From Pseudarthrobacter sp. NIBRBAC000502772 (lineage in GTDB: Bacteria; Actinomycetota; Actinomycetes; Actinomycetales; Micrococcaceae): a stretch of DNA of 64,000 nucleotides. The position numbers were made by a program, and so were the translations under genes. The notes under the pieces are model-generated. The model had not been told where the DNA came from. It made no database searches and was given only the letters and a program-made list of their open reading frames with translations. How positions within the stretch are numbered: position 1 is the first letter of the stretch; every line of letters begins with the position of its first letter. Of this stretch, positions 46,389 to 55,463 are shown in pieces. The stretch lies in the NCBI RefSeq assembly GCF_006517235.1, contig NZ_CP041188.1, forward strand, positions 2,976,001-3,040,000, in the 5' to 3' direction.

Positions 46389-48039
46389 AGCCCCCGCCTT
46401 CGTCGCCAAGACTAAAGCCGGACGCATCACTGATTTTGTTGACGCCCGAGTTGGCGGATCAGGAATCCTGCGCGAATTCGGACGCAAGGTATTCCCCGAT
46501 CACTGGTCATTCATGTTCGGTGAAGTCGCCCTCTACTCCTTCGTCATCCTGCTGCTCTCTGGCACCTTCCTGACGTTCTTCTTTGATCCGTCCATGGCGG
46601 AAACGCACTACGACGGGTCTTACCTGCCGTTGAAGAACGTCGAAATGTCCGTGGCGTACAGCTCCTCGCTGGACATTTCCTTCGACATCCGTGGCGGCCT
46701 GTTCATGCGCCAGGTACACCACTGGGCAGCACTGCTGTTCGTCGCCTCGATCGCCGTGCACATGCTGCGCGTTTTCTTCACGGGCGCGTTCCGCAAACCA
46801 CGTGAAATGAACTGGGTTGTCGGCAGCGTCCTGCTGATCCTCGCCATGGCAGCCGGCTTCACTGGCTACTCCCTCCCCGATGACCTGCTGTCCGGCAACG
46901 GCCTCCGGATCATCGACGGCGTTATCAAGTCCATCCCGGTGGTTGGTACCTACACTTCCTTCTTCCTCTTCGGCGGAGAGTTCCCGGGATCGGCTGTTAT
47001 TGGCCGCCTGTACATGCTGCACATCCTGCTGGTGCCCGCCCTCATCCTGTTGATGATCGTCCTGCACCTGTTCATGGTGGTTGTGCACAAGCACACCCAG
47101 TACCCCGGCCCCGGCCGCAACGACGGCAACGTTGTTGGCTACCCGCTCGGCCCTGTATACGCAGCCAAGGCGGGCGGCTTCTTCTTCATCGTCTTCGGTG
47201 TCGTTGCCCTGATGGCGGCTTTCTTCACGATCAACCCGATCTGGAACTACGGCCCCTACGACCCGTCGCCGGTTTCTGCCGGTACCCAGCCTGACTGGTA
47301 CATCGGGTTCGTTGACGGTGCCCTGAGGCTTATGCCCGGTGTCATCGGTGATTTCCAGTTCGAGTACGTTGTCTTCGGCTACGTGCTGACGCTGAACGTT
47401 CTGCTGCCCGCACTGGTGCCCGCAGGCATTCTGTTCACGGTGATGTTCATGTACCCGTGGATTGAAAGCTGGATCACCAAGGACACCCGCGAACACCATG
47501 TCCTGGACCGTCCGAGGAATGCCCCCACCCGCACCGCCATCGGCGTCGCCGGTTTCGTCTGGTACTGCGTGATGTGGGCAGCCGCTGGTTCGGACCTCAT
47601 AGCCACACACTTCCATGTGTCTCTGAACGATGTGACGTACTGGCTCCGCGCCTTGTTCTTCGTCGGCCCGGTCATCGCGTTTATGGTTGCCAAGCGAGTT
47701 GCCCTCGCCCTCCAGCGCAAGGACCGCGAAATCGCACTCCACGGCCGGGAAACGGGACGCATTGTCCGCCTTCCGCATGGCGAATTCATCGAGGTGCACG
47801 CGCCGCTGGATGAATACAAGCGCTACAAGCTCGTGGGCTTCGAATCCCCCTCACCGCTGCCGGCGGTCCCCAACGACCACGGGATTGTGACGCGCAAGGA
47901 AAAGCAGCGTGCGTTCCTCTCCAAGTGGTTCTTTGAAGACCGTGTGGCACCGGCCACGCCTGCAGAGCTGGAAGCCGCACACGGCCACCACGCCCCTGCG
48001 GTAGAGGCCGGCGAGGAAACCAAGAGCCTCAGCCACTAG
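46360..48039 (+). CDS. qcrB: Menaquinol-cytochrome c reductase, cytochrome b subunit
   Basis: This 559-residue subunit holds haems bL and bH and both quinol sites. Visible features are MRQVHHWAALLFVASIAVHMLRVF (His ligands), GFTGYSLPDDLLSGNGL, LVPALILLMIVLHLFMVVVHKHTQYPGPGR (second His pair), and NPIWNYGPYDPSPVSAGTQPDWYIGFVDG near the PEWY-equivalent (here PDWY), as expected for menaquinol-type actinobacterial enzymes. A C-terminal extension of about 100 residues lies after the last helix. GTG 46357, ATG 46360 and ATG 46366 are all possible starts. A perfect terminator follows. Confidence 0.95.
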   Translation: MSMSAASRAEAPAFVAKTKAGRITDFVDARVGGSGILREFGRKVFPDHWSFMFGEVALYSFVILLLSGTFLTFFFDPSMAETHYDGSYLPLKNVEMSVAYSSSLDISFDIRGGLFMRQVHHWAALLFVASIAVHMLRVFFTGAFRKPREMNWVVGSVLLILAMAAGFTGYSLPDDLLSGNGLRIIDGVIKSIPVVGTYTSFFLFGGEFPGSAVIGRLYMLHILLVPALILLMIVLHLFMVVVHKHTQYPGPGRNDGNVVGYPLGPVYAAKAGGFFFIVFGVVALMAAFFTINPIWNYGPYDPSPVSAGTQPDWYIGFVDGALRLMPGVIGDFQFEYVVFGYVLTLNVLLPALVPAGILFTVMFMYPWIESWITKDTREHHVLDRPRNAPTRTAIGVAGFVWYCVMWAAAGSDLIATHFHVSLNDVTYWLRALFFVGPVIAFMVAKRVALALQRKDREIALHGRETGRIVRLPHGEFIEVHAPLDEYKRYKLVGFESPSPLPAVPNDHGIVTRKEKQRAFLSKWFFEDRVAPATPAELEAAHGHHAPAVEAGEETKSLSH

Positions 48040-48052
48040 CACTCATAGCAGT

Positions 48053-48097
48053 AACGGGAAAAGGCCCGGTCCATTTTGGACCGGGCCTTTTCCCGTT
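48053..48097. terminator. Bidirectional terminator after the qcr operon
   Basis: A perfect 20-bp stem (AACGGGAAAAGGCCCGGTCC and its complement) with loop ATTTT, including T-rich and A-rich parts. It lies 13 nt after qcrB and 39 nt before the end of the converging dasR-like gene. Confidence 0.92.
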
Positions 48098-48136
48098 AAT
48101 TGCGGCCGGCCGTTGTTGGCTACTGCCGGGCCGCTC

Positions 48137-48928
48137 CTAGTGGTTGCGGTAACCCAGCGACTGGTTCCGGGCAGGCCTCGCACCTGGCCGCTGGAGGGGT
48201 ACCCATAGCTTGTAGCGGTCGGCCCGGTAGTACGAAACTGAGTAGTCCACCATCGCCCTGGCAACAAAGGCGTGCCTCTGAATCTTGAGCAAGGGGGCGC
48301 CGACGTCAACGTTGAGCAGTCGGGCCGTAGAGGGGGAAGCAGCTGTCGCCTCGATCATGTCCTCCCCCCACTCCATCACGAGGCCGAACTGCTCACTCAG
48401 CACGTTGTAGAGCGATGTTGGGGGCTCGCCGTCCAAAAGACCCGGGACGCGCTGCGCCGGGATGAAGTTCTCGTCCACGCTCATCGGCTCACCGTCCGCC
48501 AGCAGCAGCCGACGAAAACGCACCAGTGGCGTCCCCTCCTCCACCTGCAGTTCGCGGGCCAGAAAGGCGCTGGCGCCGATCTGTTCAAAGCTCAGGACCT
48601 TGGCGGCCGGAACCATGCCGCGGCGTTGCATCTCTTCGCTGTACGAGGTGAGCTTTACCTGAAGGTCGAGTTTGGGCTTTCGTACGAACGTGCCGAGGCC
48701 GACCACCCGCTCGAGGACTTCCTCGCCGACCAGGGCGTCGATGGCCTGCCGGACAGTCATCCGGGCCAGGCCGAACCGCAGGGCAAGATCCCGTTCCGAG
48801 GGCAGCGCAGAACCCGGCGGGCAGGAATCGCTGATGTAGGCCCGGAGGATCTCCCTGAGCTGGATATAGATGGCGGTCCCGCTGCTGCGGTCGATCTCGC
48901 CGGCAACGCCGCGGGCATCAGCAGCCAC
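48137..48928 (-). CDS. GntR/UTRA family regulator, DasR-like
   Basis: This 263-residue regulator has an N-terminal winged helix (about 18-83, YIQLREILRAYISDSCPPGSALPSERDLALRFGLARMTVRQAIDALVGEEVLERVVGLGTFV in outline) and a C-terminal UTRA effector domain (about 95-250, with MSVDENFIPAQRVPGLL). UTRA members sense phosphosugars. DasR is the GlcNAc-6-phosphate sensor that represses PTS and chitin genes. The divergent ptsH gene and a dre-like operator at 48983-48998 between them argue for a DasR-type role, though the sugar is not certain. The GTG at 48928 is the probable start, giving MAADARG. Confidence 0.87.
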   Translation of the reverse strand: MAADARGVAGEIDRSSGTAIYIQLREILRAYISDSCPPGSALPSERDLALRFGLARMTVRQAIDALVGEEVLERVVGLGTFVRKPKLDLQVKLTSYSEEMQRRGMVPAAKVLSFEQIGASAFLARELQVEEGTPLVRFRRLLLADGEPMSVDENFIPAQRVPGLLDGEPPTSLYNVLSEQFGLVMEWGEDMIEATAASPSTARLLNVDVGAPLLKIQRHAFVARAMVDYSVSYYRADRYKLWVPLQRPGARPARNQSLGYRNH

Positions 48929-48982
48929 GGAAGAACGTCTTTTCTTCAGTTTTCACTGTCCAAGCCTAAGGCAGGCAGCGCC

Positions 48983-48998
48983 GCTGGACTAGACCAGT
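48983..48998. promoter_or_regulatory. DasR-type operator (dre-like site)
   Basis: GCTGGACTAGACCAGT differs in only a few positions from the dre consensus (A/C)TGGTCTAGACCA(G/C)T of DasR. The core CTGG-ACTAG-ACCAG is nearly palindromic. It lies 55 nt upstream of the dasR-like start and 116 nt before ptsH, so one site could control both divergent genes. Confidence 0.72.
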
Positions 48999-49113
48999 TC
49001 CAGCAATGGACCGGCCCGACTCCCCCGTTTGGTCGCACAGCCATCCAGCCGGATATATTGGACAGGAAATTCAGCGATATCGGTTTGGGGGCCGTCAAGA
49101 AATGGGAGACCCC

Positions 49114-49407
49114 TTGCCAGTGCATAAGGCCGTTGTGTCAGCGTCAGTCGGCTTGCATGCCCGCCCTGCCGCGATGTTCGTCAGGGCAGTGACCGAAACT
49201 GGACTTCCTGTCACCATCCGCAAGGCAGGCATCCAGGGTGTCGACGCCCGCTCCCTCCTGGAAGTCATGATTGCCGACTTCCCCTTCGGCTGCGAAGTAG
49301 AGCTTTCAGTCCCCGAGGGCGCCCTCAGCGGCTCTGTCAGTCACCGTGACGCCGAGGCGGCCCTGCAGAGTCTGGCCGAGCTCCTGGAGTCACAGGGCTC
49401 CAGCTAA
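49114..49407 (+). CDS. ptsH: Phosphocarrier protein HPr
   Basis: HPr passes phosphate from enzyme I to sugar-specific enzymes II of the PTS. The 97-residue protein has GLHARPAAMF with the phospho-accepting His, then QGVDARSLLEVM at the second conserved site with Ser. With the TTG at 49114 the His is residue 15, as in canonical HPr, and GGGAG precedes it. An ATG at 49102 would add four residues. A TATATT at 49054-49059 may be the -10. ptsI is not adjacent. The gene is divergent to the dasR-like gene and ends at a terminator. Confidence 0.93.
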   Translation: MPVHKAVVSASVGLHARPAAMFVRAVTETGLPVTIRKAGIQGVDARSLLEVMIADFPFGCEVELSVPEGALSGSVSHRDAEAALQSLAELLESQGSS

Positions 49408-49475
49408 CCCCTCCCAGAGGCCTATATCCCGTGACGTCCCGCGCCACGGTCGACGCGCCAATCGAACGGACAAGA

Positions 49476-49515
49476 ACGACGTCGGGCCCCACCAGAAGGT
49501 GGGGCCCGACGTCGT
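49476..49515. terminator. Bidirectional terminator between ptsH and ctaF
   Basis: ACGACGTCGGGCCCCACC pairs perfectly with its complement around AGAA. It lies between converging genes, 68 nt after ptsH and 34 nt from the ctaF stop. Confidence 0.85.
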
Positions 49516-49549
49516 AATTCATAAAATGCCTGTTGAAGCCAAGGGGCTT

Positions 49550-49951
49550 CTAGTGGGCGTGGTCCCCACGGCTGTACTCGAAGACCCACCCCACGAGGGC
49601 GACAACTGCGAGGCCGGCTGCGATGAACAGGATCCACCAACCCACTGCCAGGCCCAGGAATCCGCCCGCGCAGGCGAGGCCCAGAACGAGCGGCCACCAG
49701 CTCCAGGGGCTGAAGTGCCCCTGTTCGCCGGCGCCCTCGTGGATCTCGGCATCGTTGCGGTCCTCGGGACGCATTCCGACGCGCTTGCCGGTGAACCCAA
49801 GGTAGCCGCCGATCATCCCGGAAAGCCCACCCACCAGGAGGATCCCGAGGGTTCCGACCCACTCATGCCAGTTGGTCAGGAAACCGTAGACCAGGGAAAC
49901 CGGTACGAAGAAGAAGACTCCGGCTCCAAATATCCATGATTCGATTTTCAC
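49550..49951 (-). CDS. ctaF: Cytochrome c oxidase subunit IV (actinobacterial CtaF)
   Basis: This 133-residue subunit is found in actinobacterial aa3 oxidases. It starts [26 protein letters not shown], with four hydrophobic helices (about 5-25, 33-52, 83-100, 103-123) and ends in EYSRGDHAH. The GTG at 49951 overlaps the end of ctaD by 4 nt, so it is translationally coupled as the third gene of ctaC-ctaD-ctaF. Confidence 0.93.
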   Translation of the reverse strand: MKIESWIFGAGVFFFVPVSLVYGFLTNWHEWVGTLGILLVGGLSGMIGGYLGFTGKRVGMRPEDRNDAEIHEGAGEQGHFSPWSWWPLVLGLACAGGFLGLAVGWWILFIAAGLAVVALVGWVFEYSRGDHAH

Positions 49952-51675
49952 TTGGCGGTGTCCTTCTGGTCGGCGTTACCGAGCACCGCGGCTGCGGCTG
50001 CAGGCGATTCAACGGTGTGTACCTGCGAGAGCTCCGGGTGGTGGAGGTCCAGGGCGGGACGCTCCGAACGGATCCGGGGCAGCGAGGTGAAGTTGTGGCG
50101 CGGCGGCGGGCAGGAAGTGGCCCACTCAAGCGACGCTCCGAAGCCCCACGGGTCATCCACTTCAACGCGCTCGGAGCTGCGCCAGGTGATGTAAACGTTC
50201 CAGAAGAAGGGAATCAGGGATGCGCCCAGAACAAACGAGGAGATGGTGGAGAACTGGTTCATCCAGGTGAAGTTGTCCTCCACCAGGTAGTCCGCGTAAC
50301 GGCGGGGCATGCCTTCAACGCCCAGCCAGTGCTGGATCAGGAACGTGCCGTGGAAGCCAAGGAACAGCAGCCAGAAGTGGATCTTTCCGAGGCGCTCGTT
50401 GAGCATCTTGCCGGTGAATTTTGGCCACCAGAAGTAGAAGCCTGCGAACATCGCGAACACCACAGTGCCGAACACCACGTAGTGGAAGTGCGCCACCACG
50501 AAGTAGGAATCAGACACGTGGAAGTCCAGCGGCGGCGAAGCCAGGATGATCCCGGTCAGGCCACCGAAGAGAAACGTGATCAGGAAGCCGAGGGCCCACA
50601 GCATGGGAGTCTCGAATGTAATGGACCCCCGCCACATGGTGCCGATCCAGTTGAAGAACTTCACGCCGGTCGGGACCGCGATCAGCATGGTCATAAAGGC
50701 GAAGAACGGCAGCAGCACCGAGCCGGTCACGTACATGTGGTGCGCCCACACGGTCACGGACAGGGCCGCAATGGCGATGGTGGCGTAGACAAGGCCCTTG
50801 TAGCCGAAGATCGGTTTGCGGCTGAAGACCGGGAAGATCTCGGACACAATGCCGAAGAACGGCAGCGCAATGATGTACACCTCGGGATGGCCGAAGAACC
50901 AGAACAGGTGCTGCCACAGGACCGCGCCGCCGTTCTCCGGATCGAAGATGTGGGCACCGAAGCGGCGATCCGCGCCGAGCGCGAACAGTGCCGCAGCCAG
51001 CGGCGGGAAGGCCATCAGCACGAGGATGGACGTCACCAGGGCGTTCCAGGTGAAGATTGGCATCCGCCACATCGTCATGCCCGGAGCACGCATGCAGATG
51101 ATGGTGGTGATGAAGTTGACCGCGCCCAGGATGGTGCCGAAGCCGGACAGCGCCAGGCCGAAGACCCACAGGTCACCACCGACCCCCGGGCTGAACGTCG
51201 TGTTGGACAGCGGCGCGTAAGCGAACCAGCCGAACGACGCCGCACCCTGCGGGGTGATGAAGCCGGACACCGCGATGGTGGAGCCAAAGAGGAAGAACCA
51301 GAAGGCCAGGGCGTTCAGCCGCGGGAACGCGACGTCGGGGGCGCCGATCTGCAGGGGCATGATGACGTTCGTGAAGCCGGCGAACAGCGGCGTCGCGAAC
51401 ATCAGCAGCATGACGGTGCCGTGCATCGTGAACAGCTGGTTGTACTGCTCTTTGGTCTGCAGGATCTGCATGCCCGGTTCGAACAGTTCAGCCCGGATGA
51501 GCAGAGCCATGACGCCACCGAGGCAGAAGAACACAAACGACGCGATCAGGTACATGTACCCGATGGTCTTGTGGTCGGTGGAGGTGATCCAGTTGACGAC
51601 GATGCGTCCCTTGGACCTAGGAACTACGGGAGCCTCAAGGGTTCCGGCAGGTGCGGTCTGGGTATAAGTAGCCAC
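49948..51675 (-). CDS. ctaD: Cytochrome c oxidase subunit I
   Basis: This catalytic subunit holds haems a and a3 and CuB. The 575-residue protein has 12 hydrophobic helices. Signatures are [40 protein letters not shown] (haem a ligand region), [27 protein letters not shown] with the CuB His and the cross-linked Tyr, HHMYVTG with two more CuB His, and [22 protein letters not shown] near haem ligands. The GTG at 51675 starts 10 nt after ctaC and its end overlaps ctaF. ctaE lies 7 kb away with the qcr genes. Confidence 0.97.
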   Translation of the reverse strand: MATYTQTAPAGTLEAPVVPRSKGRIVVNWITSTDHKTIGYMYLIASFVFFCLGGVMALLIRAELFEPGMQILQTKEQYNQLFTMHGTVMLLMFATPLFAGFTNVIMPLQIGAPDVAFPRLNALAFWFFLFGSTIAVSGFITPQGAASFGWFAYAPLSNTTFSPGVGGDLWVFGLALSGFGTILGAVNFITTIICMRAPGMTMWRMPIFTWNALVTSILVLMAFPPLAAALFALGADRRFGAHIFDPENGGAVLWQHLFWFFGHPEVYIIALPFFGIVSEIFPVFSRKPIFGYKGLVYATIAIAALSVTVWAHHMYVTGSVLLPFFAFMTMLIAVPTGVKFFNWIGTMWRGSITFETPMLWALGFLITFLFGGLTGIILASPPLDFHVSDSYFVVAHFHYVVFGTVVFAMFAGFYFWWPKFTGKMLNERLGKIHFWLLFLGFHGTFLIQHWLGVEGMPRRYADYLVEDNFTWMNQFSTISSFVLGASLIPFFWNVYITWRSSERVEVDDPWGFGASLEWATSCPPPRHNFTSLPRIRSERPALDLHHPELSQVHTVESPAAAAAVLGNADQKDTAK

Positions 51676-51685
51676 GTCGCTCCCC

Positions 51686-52558
51686 TTACTTAATTTCGTT
51701 CAGGTTCGGGTTGCGGTCATACTCTTCGCCGAGGAGTCCCGTGTTGCCATCTGCCTTGAGCTTGTCCATGTGAGCCTGGAATTCGGTCTCAGAGACAACC
51801 TTGACGCGGAACAGCATTTCGGAGTGGTACTCGCCGCAGAGCTCGGCGCACTTGCCGTCGTAGGTTCCCTCTTTAGTGGGCGTGAACCTGATGTAGTTGG
51901 TCTTGCCAGGGATCATGTCGCGCTTCTGCAGGAAGGCGGGAACCCAGAAAGAGTGAATGACATCGCGGGAGTTCAGTTCAAGGTCAACGGACTTTCCAAC
52001 CGGCAGGTAGAGCGTCGGCAGCGCTTCCTTATTGATGGTGTTGCCCGTCAGGTGTGCCTGGACTCCAGCTTCGTGGACATCCTCGGTTACGACCTCGCCG
52101 GACTTGTAGTTGAAGTCCCAGGCCCACTGCTTGCCGCGGACGTCAACAACGACGTCGGCCGGCTTGGAGCGGTCATCGATCGCCTGCTGGTCGCGGTCGG
52201 TGAAGTAGAAAAACACCAGGACCATGAACAGCGGGATGGTCAGGTAAAAGACCTCCAGCGGGAGATTAAAGCTGGTCTGCCGCGGGAAACCGGTGGTGCC
52301 CTTGCGGCGGCGGTAGGCGACAAGGCACCAAACGATCAAACCCCACGTGATGATGCCCACAACCAGGGCTGCAATCCATGAGTTGACCCAGAGGTCCATG
52401 ATCCGGTCAGTGTGATTGGTGGTGCCACGCTCGGTGGGCAGCCACCCCTTCTCTACCTCTGGCGAACATCCAGTCAAAACCAACGCGCCGGCAACTGCCA
52501 AGCCTGAGATCGAAGTGATCGTTTTGCGTTGGCTGCCGGTTCGGTTCTGCGAACTCAC
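51686..52558 (-). CDS. ctaC: Cytochrome c oxidase subunit II
   Basis: Subunit II holds the dinuclear CuA centre that receives electrons. The 290-residue protein is a lipoprotein with signal [18 protein letters not shown] and lipobox Cys31. Two membrane helices follow (about 58-80 and 102-122). A periplasmic-side cupredoxin domain holds [12 protein letters not shown], which gives Cys237, Cys241, His245 and Met248, with another His in VIHSFWVP. The GTG at 52558 follows AGGAAGGG. It is the first gene of ctaC-ctaD-ctaF. The upstream region contains the long hairpin at 52663-52738. Confidence 0.95.
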   Translation of the reverse strand: MSSQNRTGSQRKTITSISGLAVAGALVLTGCSPEVEKGWLPTERGTTNHTDRIMDLWVNSWIAALVVGIITWGLIVWCLVAYRRRKGTTGFPRQTSFNLPLEVFYLTIPLFMVLVFFYFTDRDQQAIDDRSKPADVVVDVRGKQWAWDFNYKSGEVVTEDVHEAGVQAHLTGNTINKEALPTLYLPVGKSVDLELNSRDVIHSFWVPAFLQKRDMIPGKTNYIRFTPTKEGTYDGKCAELCGEYHSEMLFRVKVVSETEFQAHMDKLKADGNTGLLGEEYDRNPNLNEIK

Positions 52559-52662
52559 AGACGGCCCTTCCTACTTGTTGCTGTTGCCCGGCCACCCAAG
52601 GGGCCTTCCGGGCACACTAAAAGTTTTACTACTCGGTGTAGAGCTTACCGCTCTGCCGGGCG

Positions 52663-52738
52663 TTTCGCCCACATGTCGGCGCCGTGCCTCCGTGCCGTTT
52701 TTGGCGGACGGAAAGCACGGCGCCGACATCGGGCGAAA
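52663..52738. repeat. 76-nt imperfect hairpin between erpA and ctaC
   Basis: The arms 52663-52687 and 52715-52738 pair over about 24 bp with one small bulge (ACA against GA). The inner part forms a further stem TCCGT-GCC/GGC-ACGGA around GTTTT. It follows the erpA stop by 9 nt on the minus strand and may act as its terminator, but there is no T-run after it. Confidence 0.65.
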
Positions 52739-52746
52739 GAACCGGG

Positions 52747-53136
52747 TCAGTGGAACGAATCACCACAGGCGCAGGAGCCGCCGGCGTTGGGGTTGTCGAT
52801 GGTGAAACCCTGCTTGGAGATGGTGTCCTCGAAGTCGATGCTGGCACCGCTGAGGTACGGCACGCTCATCTTGTCCACCACAACTTCGACGCCGTCATAG
52901 TCGCGGACGGCATCTCCATCGAGGAGGCGCTCGTCGAAGTACAGCTGGTAAATGAGGCCGGAGCAGCCGCCGGGCTGGACGGCAACGCGGAGGCGGAGAT
53001 CGGTCCGGCCTTCCTGCTCCAGGAGGCTGCGCACCTTGCCTGCTGCGACGTCGGTCAATTTGACCTCGTGTGCGGCCAGTTCTTCGCTGGCAGCGCTGGT
53101 GGTCTCGGTGATGTTCTCGTTGGTTGCGGTGCTCAT
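52747..53136 (-). CDS. erpA: Iron-sulfur cluster insertion protein ErpA/HesB family
   Basis: This A-type carrier delivers Fe-S clusters to target proteins. The 129-residue protein has an Ala/Glu/Thr-rich N-terminal tail of about 25 residues, then the core KLTDVAAGKVRSLLEQEGRTDLRLRVAVQPGGCSG. The three conserved cysteines are Cys58, Cys122 and Cys124 (GSCACGDSFH). The ATG at 53136 lies 7 nt after TAAGGT (53149-53144), a likely leaderless start. A GGAAC-N18-GTT element at 53256-53281 gives a second, SigR/SigH-type promoter further upstream. The hairpin at 52663-52738 follows the stop. Confidence 0.94.
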   Translation of the reverse strand: MSTATNENITETTSAASEELAAHEVKLTDVAAGKVRSLLEQEGRTDLRLRVAVQPGGCSGLIYQLYFDERLLDGDAVRDYDGVEVVVDKMSVPYLSGASIDFEDTISKQGFTIDNPNAGGSCACGDSFH

Positions 53137-53255
53137 TTGGCCTACCTTAGGACGGTCCTGGCGGCCCCGCGTCAGCGGTGCCTGCCCCTACGGATACGGT
53201 ACGGGCTATAGCTACATGCTACTTCGGTCAGCCCTGTAGCTCTAACTCCTGACGT

Positions 53256-53281
53256 AACCAAGCCTGCCCGCTGATTGTTCC
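53256..53281 (-). promoter_or_regulatory. SigR/SigH-type promoter upstream of erpA
   Basis: On the minus strand GGAAC (53281-53277) and GTT (53258-53256) are exactly 18 nt apart. The start would lie near 53250, giving a leader of about 114 nt. A housekeeping -10 (TAAGGT) nearer the gene suggests two promoters. Confidence 0.6.
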
Positions 53282-53320
53282 CGACGGTGGAGGAATGCCG
53301 GCATCAGAGGGACACGGGAT

Positions 53321-54766
53321 TCAGGCCAGGCCTTCTGCGTTCAGCCGGGCGAGCAGCAGCGCCTCGGCGACCACGGCGTTCCTGAAATCACCAATGTGAA
53401 GGGACTCGTTGGCACTGTGGGCACGGGAATCAGGATCCTCAACACCTGTCACGAGGATCTGGACGTCCGGATAGACGTCCATCAGGTCCGCAATAAAGGG
53501 AATCGATCCGCCGATCCCCATCTCCACTGCCGGAACACCCCAGGCTTCCCCCAGCGCCCACATGGCGAACGTCGCCGCCTTGGAGGATGTATCAGCGAGG
53601 AACGACTTTCCGCTTTCCCCGGGAGTGAACACCACCTTTGCCCCAAAGGGCGCATTGGCCTGGACGTGGCGTTGAACGGCTTCCATCGCTGCCGCCGGAT
53701 CCTGGCCGGGCGCCAGGCGCAGGCTGAACTTGGCACGCGCCCGGGGCAGGAGCGTGTTCGAGGCCACGTCCACGGCGGGCGCATCGAAGCCGATGATGGA
53801 CAGCGCGGGCTTAGTCCACAGCCGTGCGGCGATGCTTCCGGTGCCGGCGAGCCGGACGCCGTCGAGAACGGAGGAATCAGCACGGTACTCCGCTTCGGTG
53901 AGCTCCACGCCGACGTTGTCATTCGATACGAGGCCTTCGATGGCCACGTTGCCGTCAGCGTCGTGGAGGGTGGCAATCAAACGGGACAGCAGGGTTGGCG
54001 CGTCCAGCACGGGTCCGCCGAACATGCCCGAGTGGACAGCATGCTCCAGCACCTGGACTTCGATGGTTCCGTCCACCAGGCCGCGCAGGCTGGTGGTCAG
54101 TGCGGGAATGCCCACCTTCCAGTTGCTGGAGTCGGCCACCACGATCACATCGGCCCGCAGCAGCTCCCGGTGCGTTTCCAGGAAGGAACGGAAGGTGGGA
54201 GAACCAGCTTCCTCCTCACCTTCGCAGAAGAACGTCACACCAAGGCCGAATTCCGTGCCCAGAACCTCGGTCGCTGCGGCATAGGCGGCCACATGGGCCA
54301 TGATCCCGGCCTTGTCGTCAGCAGCGCCACGGCCGTACAACCTGCCGTCCCGTTCGACGGCGGCGAAAGGCTCCGTTTCCCACAGCGCCGGATCCCCCGG
54401 CGGCTGGACGTCGTGGTGGGCGTACAGCAGAATGGTCGGCTTTCCTTCGGCCGCCCGTCGGCGTGCGACGACGGCAGGCCCGCCGGGGGTGCCGTCCTCC
54501 TTGTTACTGCGCAGGACCTGGACATCCTCAAGGCCGGCGGCGCGCAGCAGTTCCGCTACGGCCTGCGCGCTGGCTTCCAAGGGCGCAGGATCGAAACTCG
54601 GCCAGGCGATGCCGGGAATGGCCACAAGTTCCTTGAGCCGGTCGAGGGTTGTGTCGAAGGAAGCTGCCACGGAGAGCCTGAGTCCGTCCGCGTCGATGGC
54701 CGGTGCAGGGTGGCCGGGGCCGGGGGTGTTGGCGTCGGACGGACTGGCTGCTGGAGTGGGAGTCAT
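53321..54766 (-). CDS. M20 family dipeptidase
   Basis: This 481-residue metallopeptidase has ILLYAHHDVQPPGDPALWETEPF (metal ligands His117 and Asp119), GRGAADDKAGIMAHVAA (Asp150 bridging), FFCEGEEEAGSPTF (catalytic Glu and ligand Glu), and late SIPFIADL and VEDPDSRAHSANESLH with the last His. This is the dipeptidase subgroup (PepV/carnosinase-like) rather than the DapE-like form at 3005. The ATG at 54766 lies 7 nt after TATTGT (54779-54774), fitting a leaderless start. It diverges from the DUF3043 gene, and the two start codons are only 54 nt apart. Confidence 0.92.
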   Translation of the reverse strand: MTPTPAASPSDANTPGPGHPAPAIDADGLRLSVAASFDTTLDRLKELVAIPGIAWPSFDPAPLEASAQAVAELLRAAGLEDVQVLRSNKEDGTPGGPAVVARRRAAEGKPTILLYAHHDVQPPGDPALWETEPFAAVERDGRLYGRGAADDKAGIMAHVAAYAAATEVLGTEFGLGVTFFCEGEEEAGSPTFRSFLETHRELLRADVIVVADSSNWKVGIPALTTSLRGLVDGTIEVQVLEHAVHSGMFGGPVLDAPTLLSRLIATLHDADGNVAIEGLVSNDNVGVELTEAEYRADSSVLDGVRLAGTGSIAARLWTKPALSIIGFDAPAVDVASNTLLPRARAKFSLRLAPGQDPAAAMEAVQRHVQANAPFGAKVVFTPGESGKSFLADTSSKAATFAMWALGEAWGVPAVEMGIGGSIPFIADLMDVYPDVQILVTGVEDPDSRAHSANESLHIGDFRNAVVAEALLLARLNAEGLA

Positions 54767-54820
54767 GGCGAACACAATACCCGCGCCGAATCTCCTTGGG
54801 CCGCAAGGTATTCTGTTCAC

Positions 54821-55423
54821 GTGTTCGGACGTAAAAAGGAAGCGCCAACGGCGCAGCAATCAATAGACCAGCAGGCCGCTGAAGCGGCAGCCCGGCAGGA
54901 TGCCGCGTTGGGCAAGGGTGCGCCCACGCCCAAGCGCAAAGCCCAGGAGGCTGCCCGCAAACGGCCCCTGGTGCCGGAGGACCGCAAGGCGTCCAAGGCC
55001 GCTGAGCGCCAAGCTATCCAGGACCAGCGGACCAAAATGCGCCAGGCGCTTGACACAGGTGATGAAAAGTTCCTGCCCCTGCGCGACAAGGGTCCGCAGA
55101 AGCGTTATGCCCGCGACTACGTGGATGCGCGCTTCAGCCTGGGCGAATACCTCATGTTCGGCGCCCTGGTATTTGTCATCATTTCCCTCATTGTTCCGGC
55201 TTCCAGCGAGCAGATGGTTTATGTCCTGGGCGGTTTTTGGGTGATGTTCCTGGCCGTGTTTGTGGATGTGTTCATTCTGTCCAGGCAGCTCCGCAAGAAG
55301 CTGACCGAGAAGTTCGGCGGGGTTGAGCGTGGCACGGTTTGGTACGGCTCGATGCGGTCCCTGCAGTTCCGCAAGCTGCGCCTGCCCAAGCCGCTTGTGA
55401 AGCGCGGCCAATACCCGTCCTGA
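54821..55423 (+). CDS. DUF3043 family membrane protein
   Basis: This 200-residue protein has a long charged N-terminal region (VFGRKKEAPTAQQSIDQ, then Ala/Arg/Lys-rich stretches to about 85, ending RDKGPQKRYARDYVDARFSLGEYLMFG). Two hydrophobic helices follow (about 108-126 and 132-152), then a basic tail ending KRGQYPS. This matches DUF3043, found in actinobacteria and without known function. The GTG at 54821 lies 6 nt after TATTCT (54809-54814), so the mRNA is probably leaderless. A perfect terminator follows. Confidence 0.88.
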   Translation: MFGRKKEAPTAQQSIDQQAAEAAARQDAALGKGAPTPKRKAQEAARKRPLVPEDRKASKAAERQAIQDQRTKMRQALDTGDEKFLPLRDKGPQKRYARDYVDARFSLGEYLMFGALVFVIISLIVPASSEQMVYVLGGFWVMFLAVFVDVFILSRQLRKKLTEKFGGVERGTVWYGSMRSLQFRKLRLPKPLVKRGQYPS

Positions 55424-55463
55424 CGTGTAGGCCGGACCAGACCCGGCAGCACTCCTCCCTTAA

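Noticed and set aside
49936..51693. Open frame of 585 codons antisense to ctaD
   Set aside because: The protein would be made of Glu, Gln, His and Arg repeats without domains, while ctaD on the other strand is certain.
53396..54820. Upstream extension of the DUF3043 gene into the dipeptidase gene
   Set aside because: It is antisense to a certain gene. The GTG at 54821 has its own -10 box at the right spacing.
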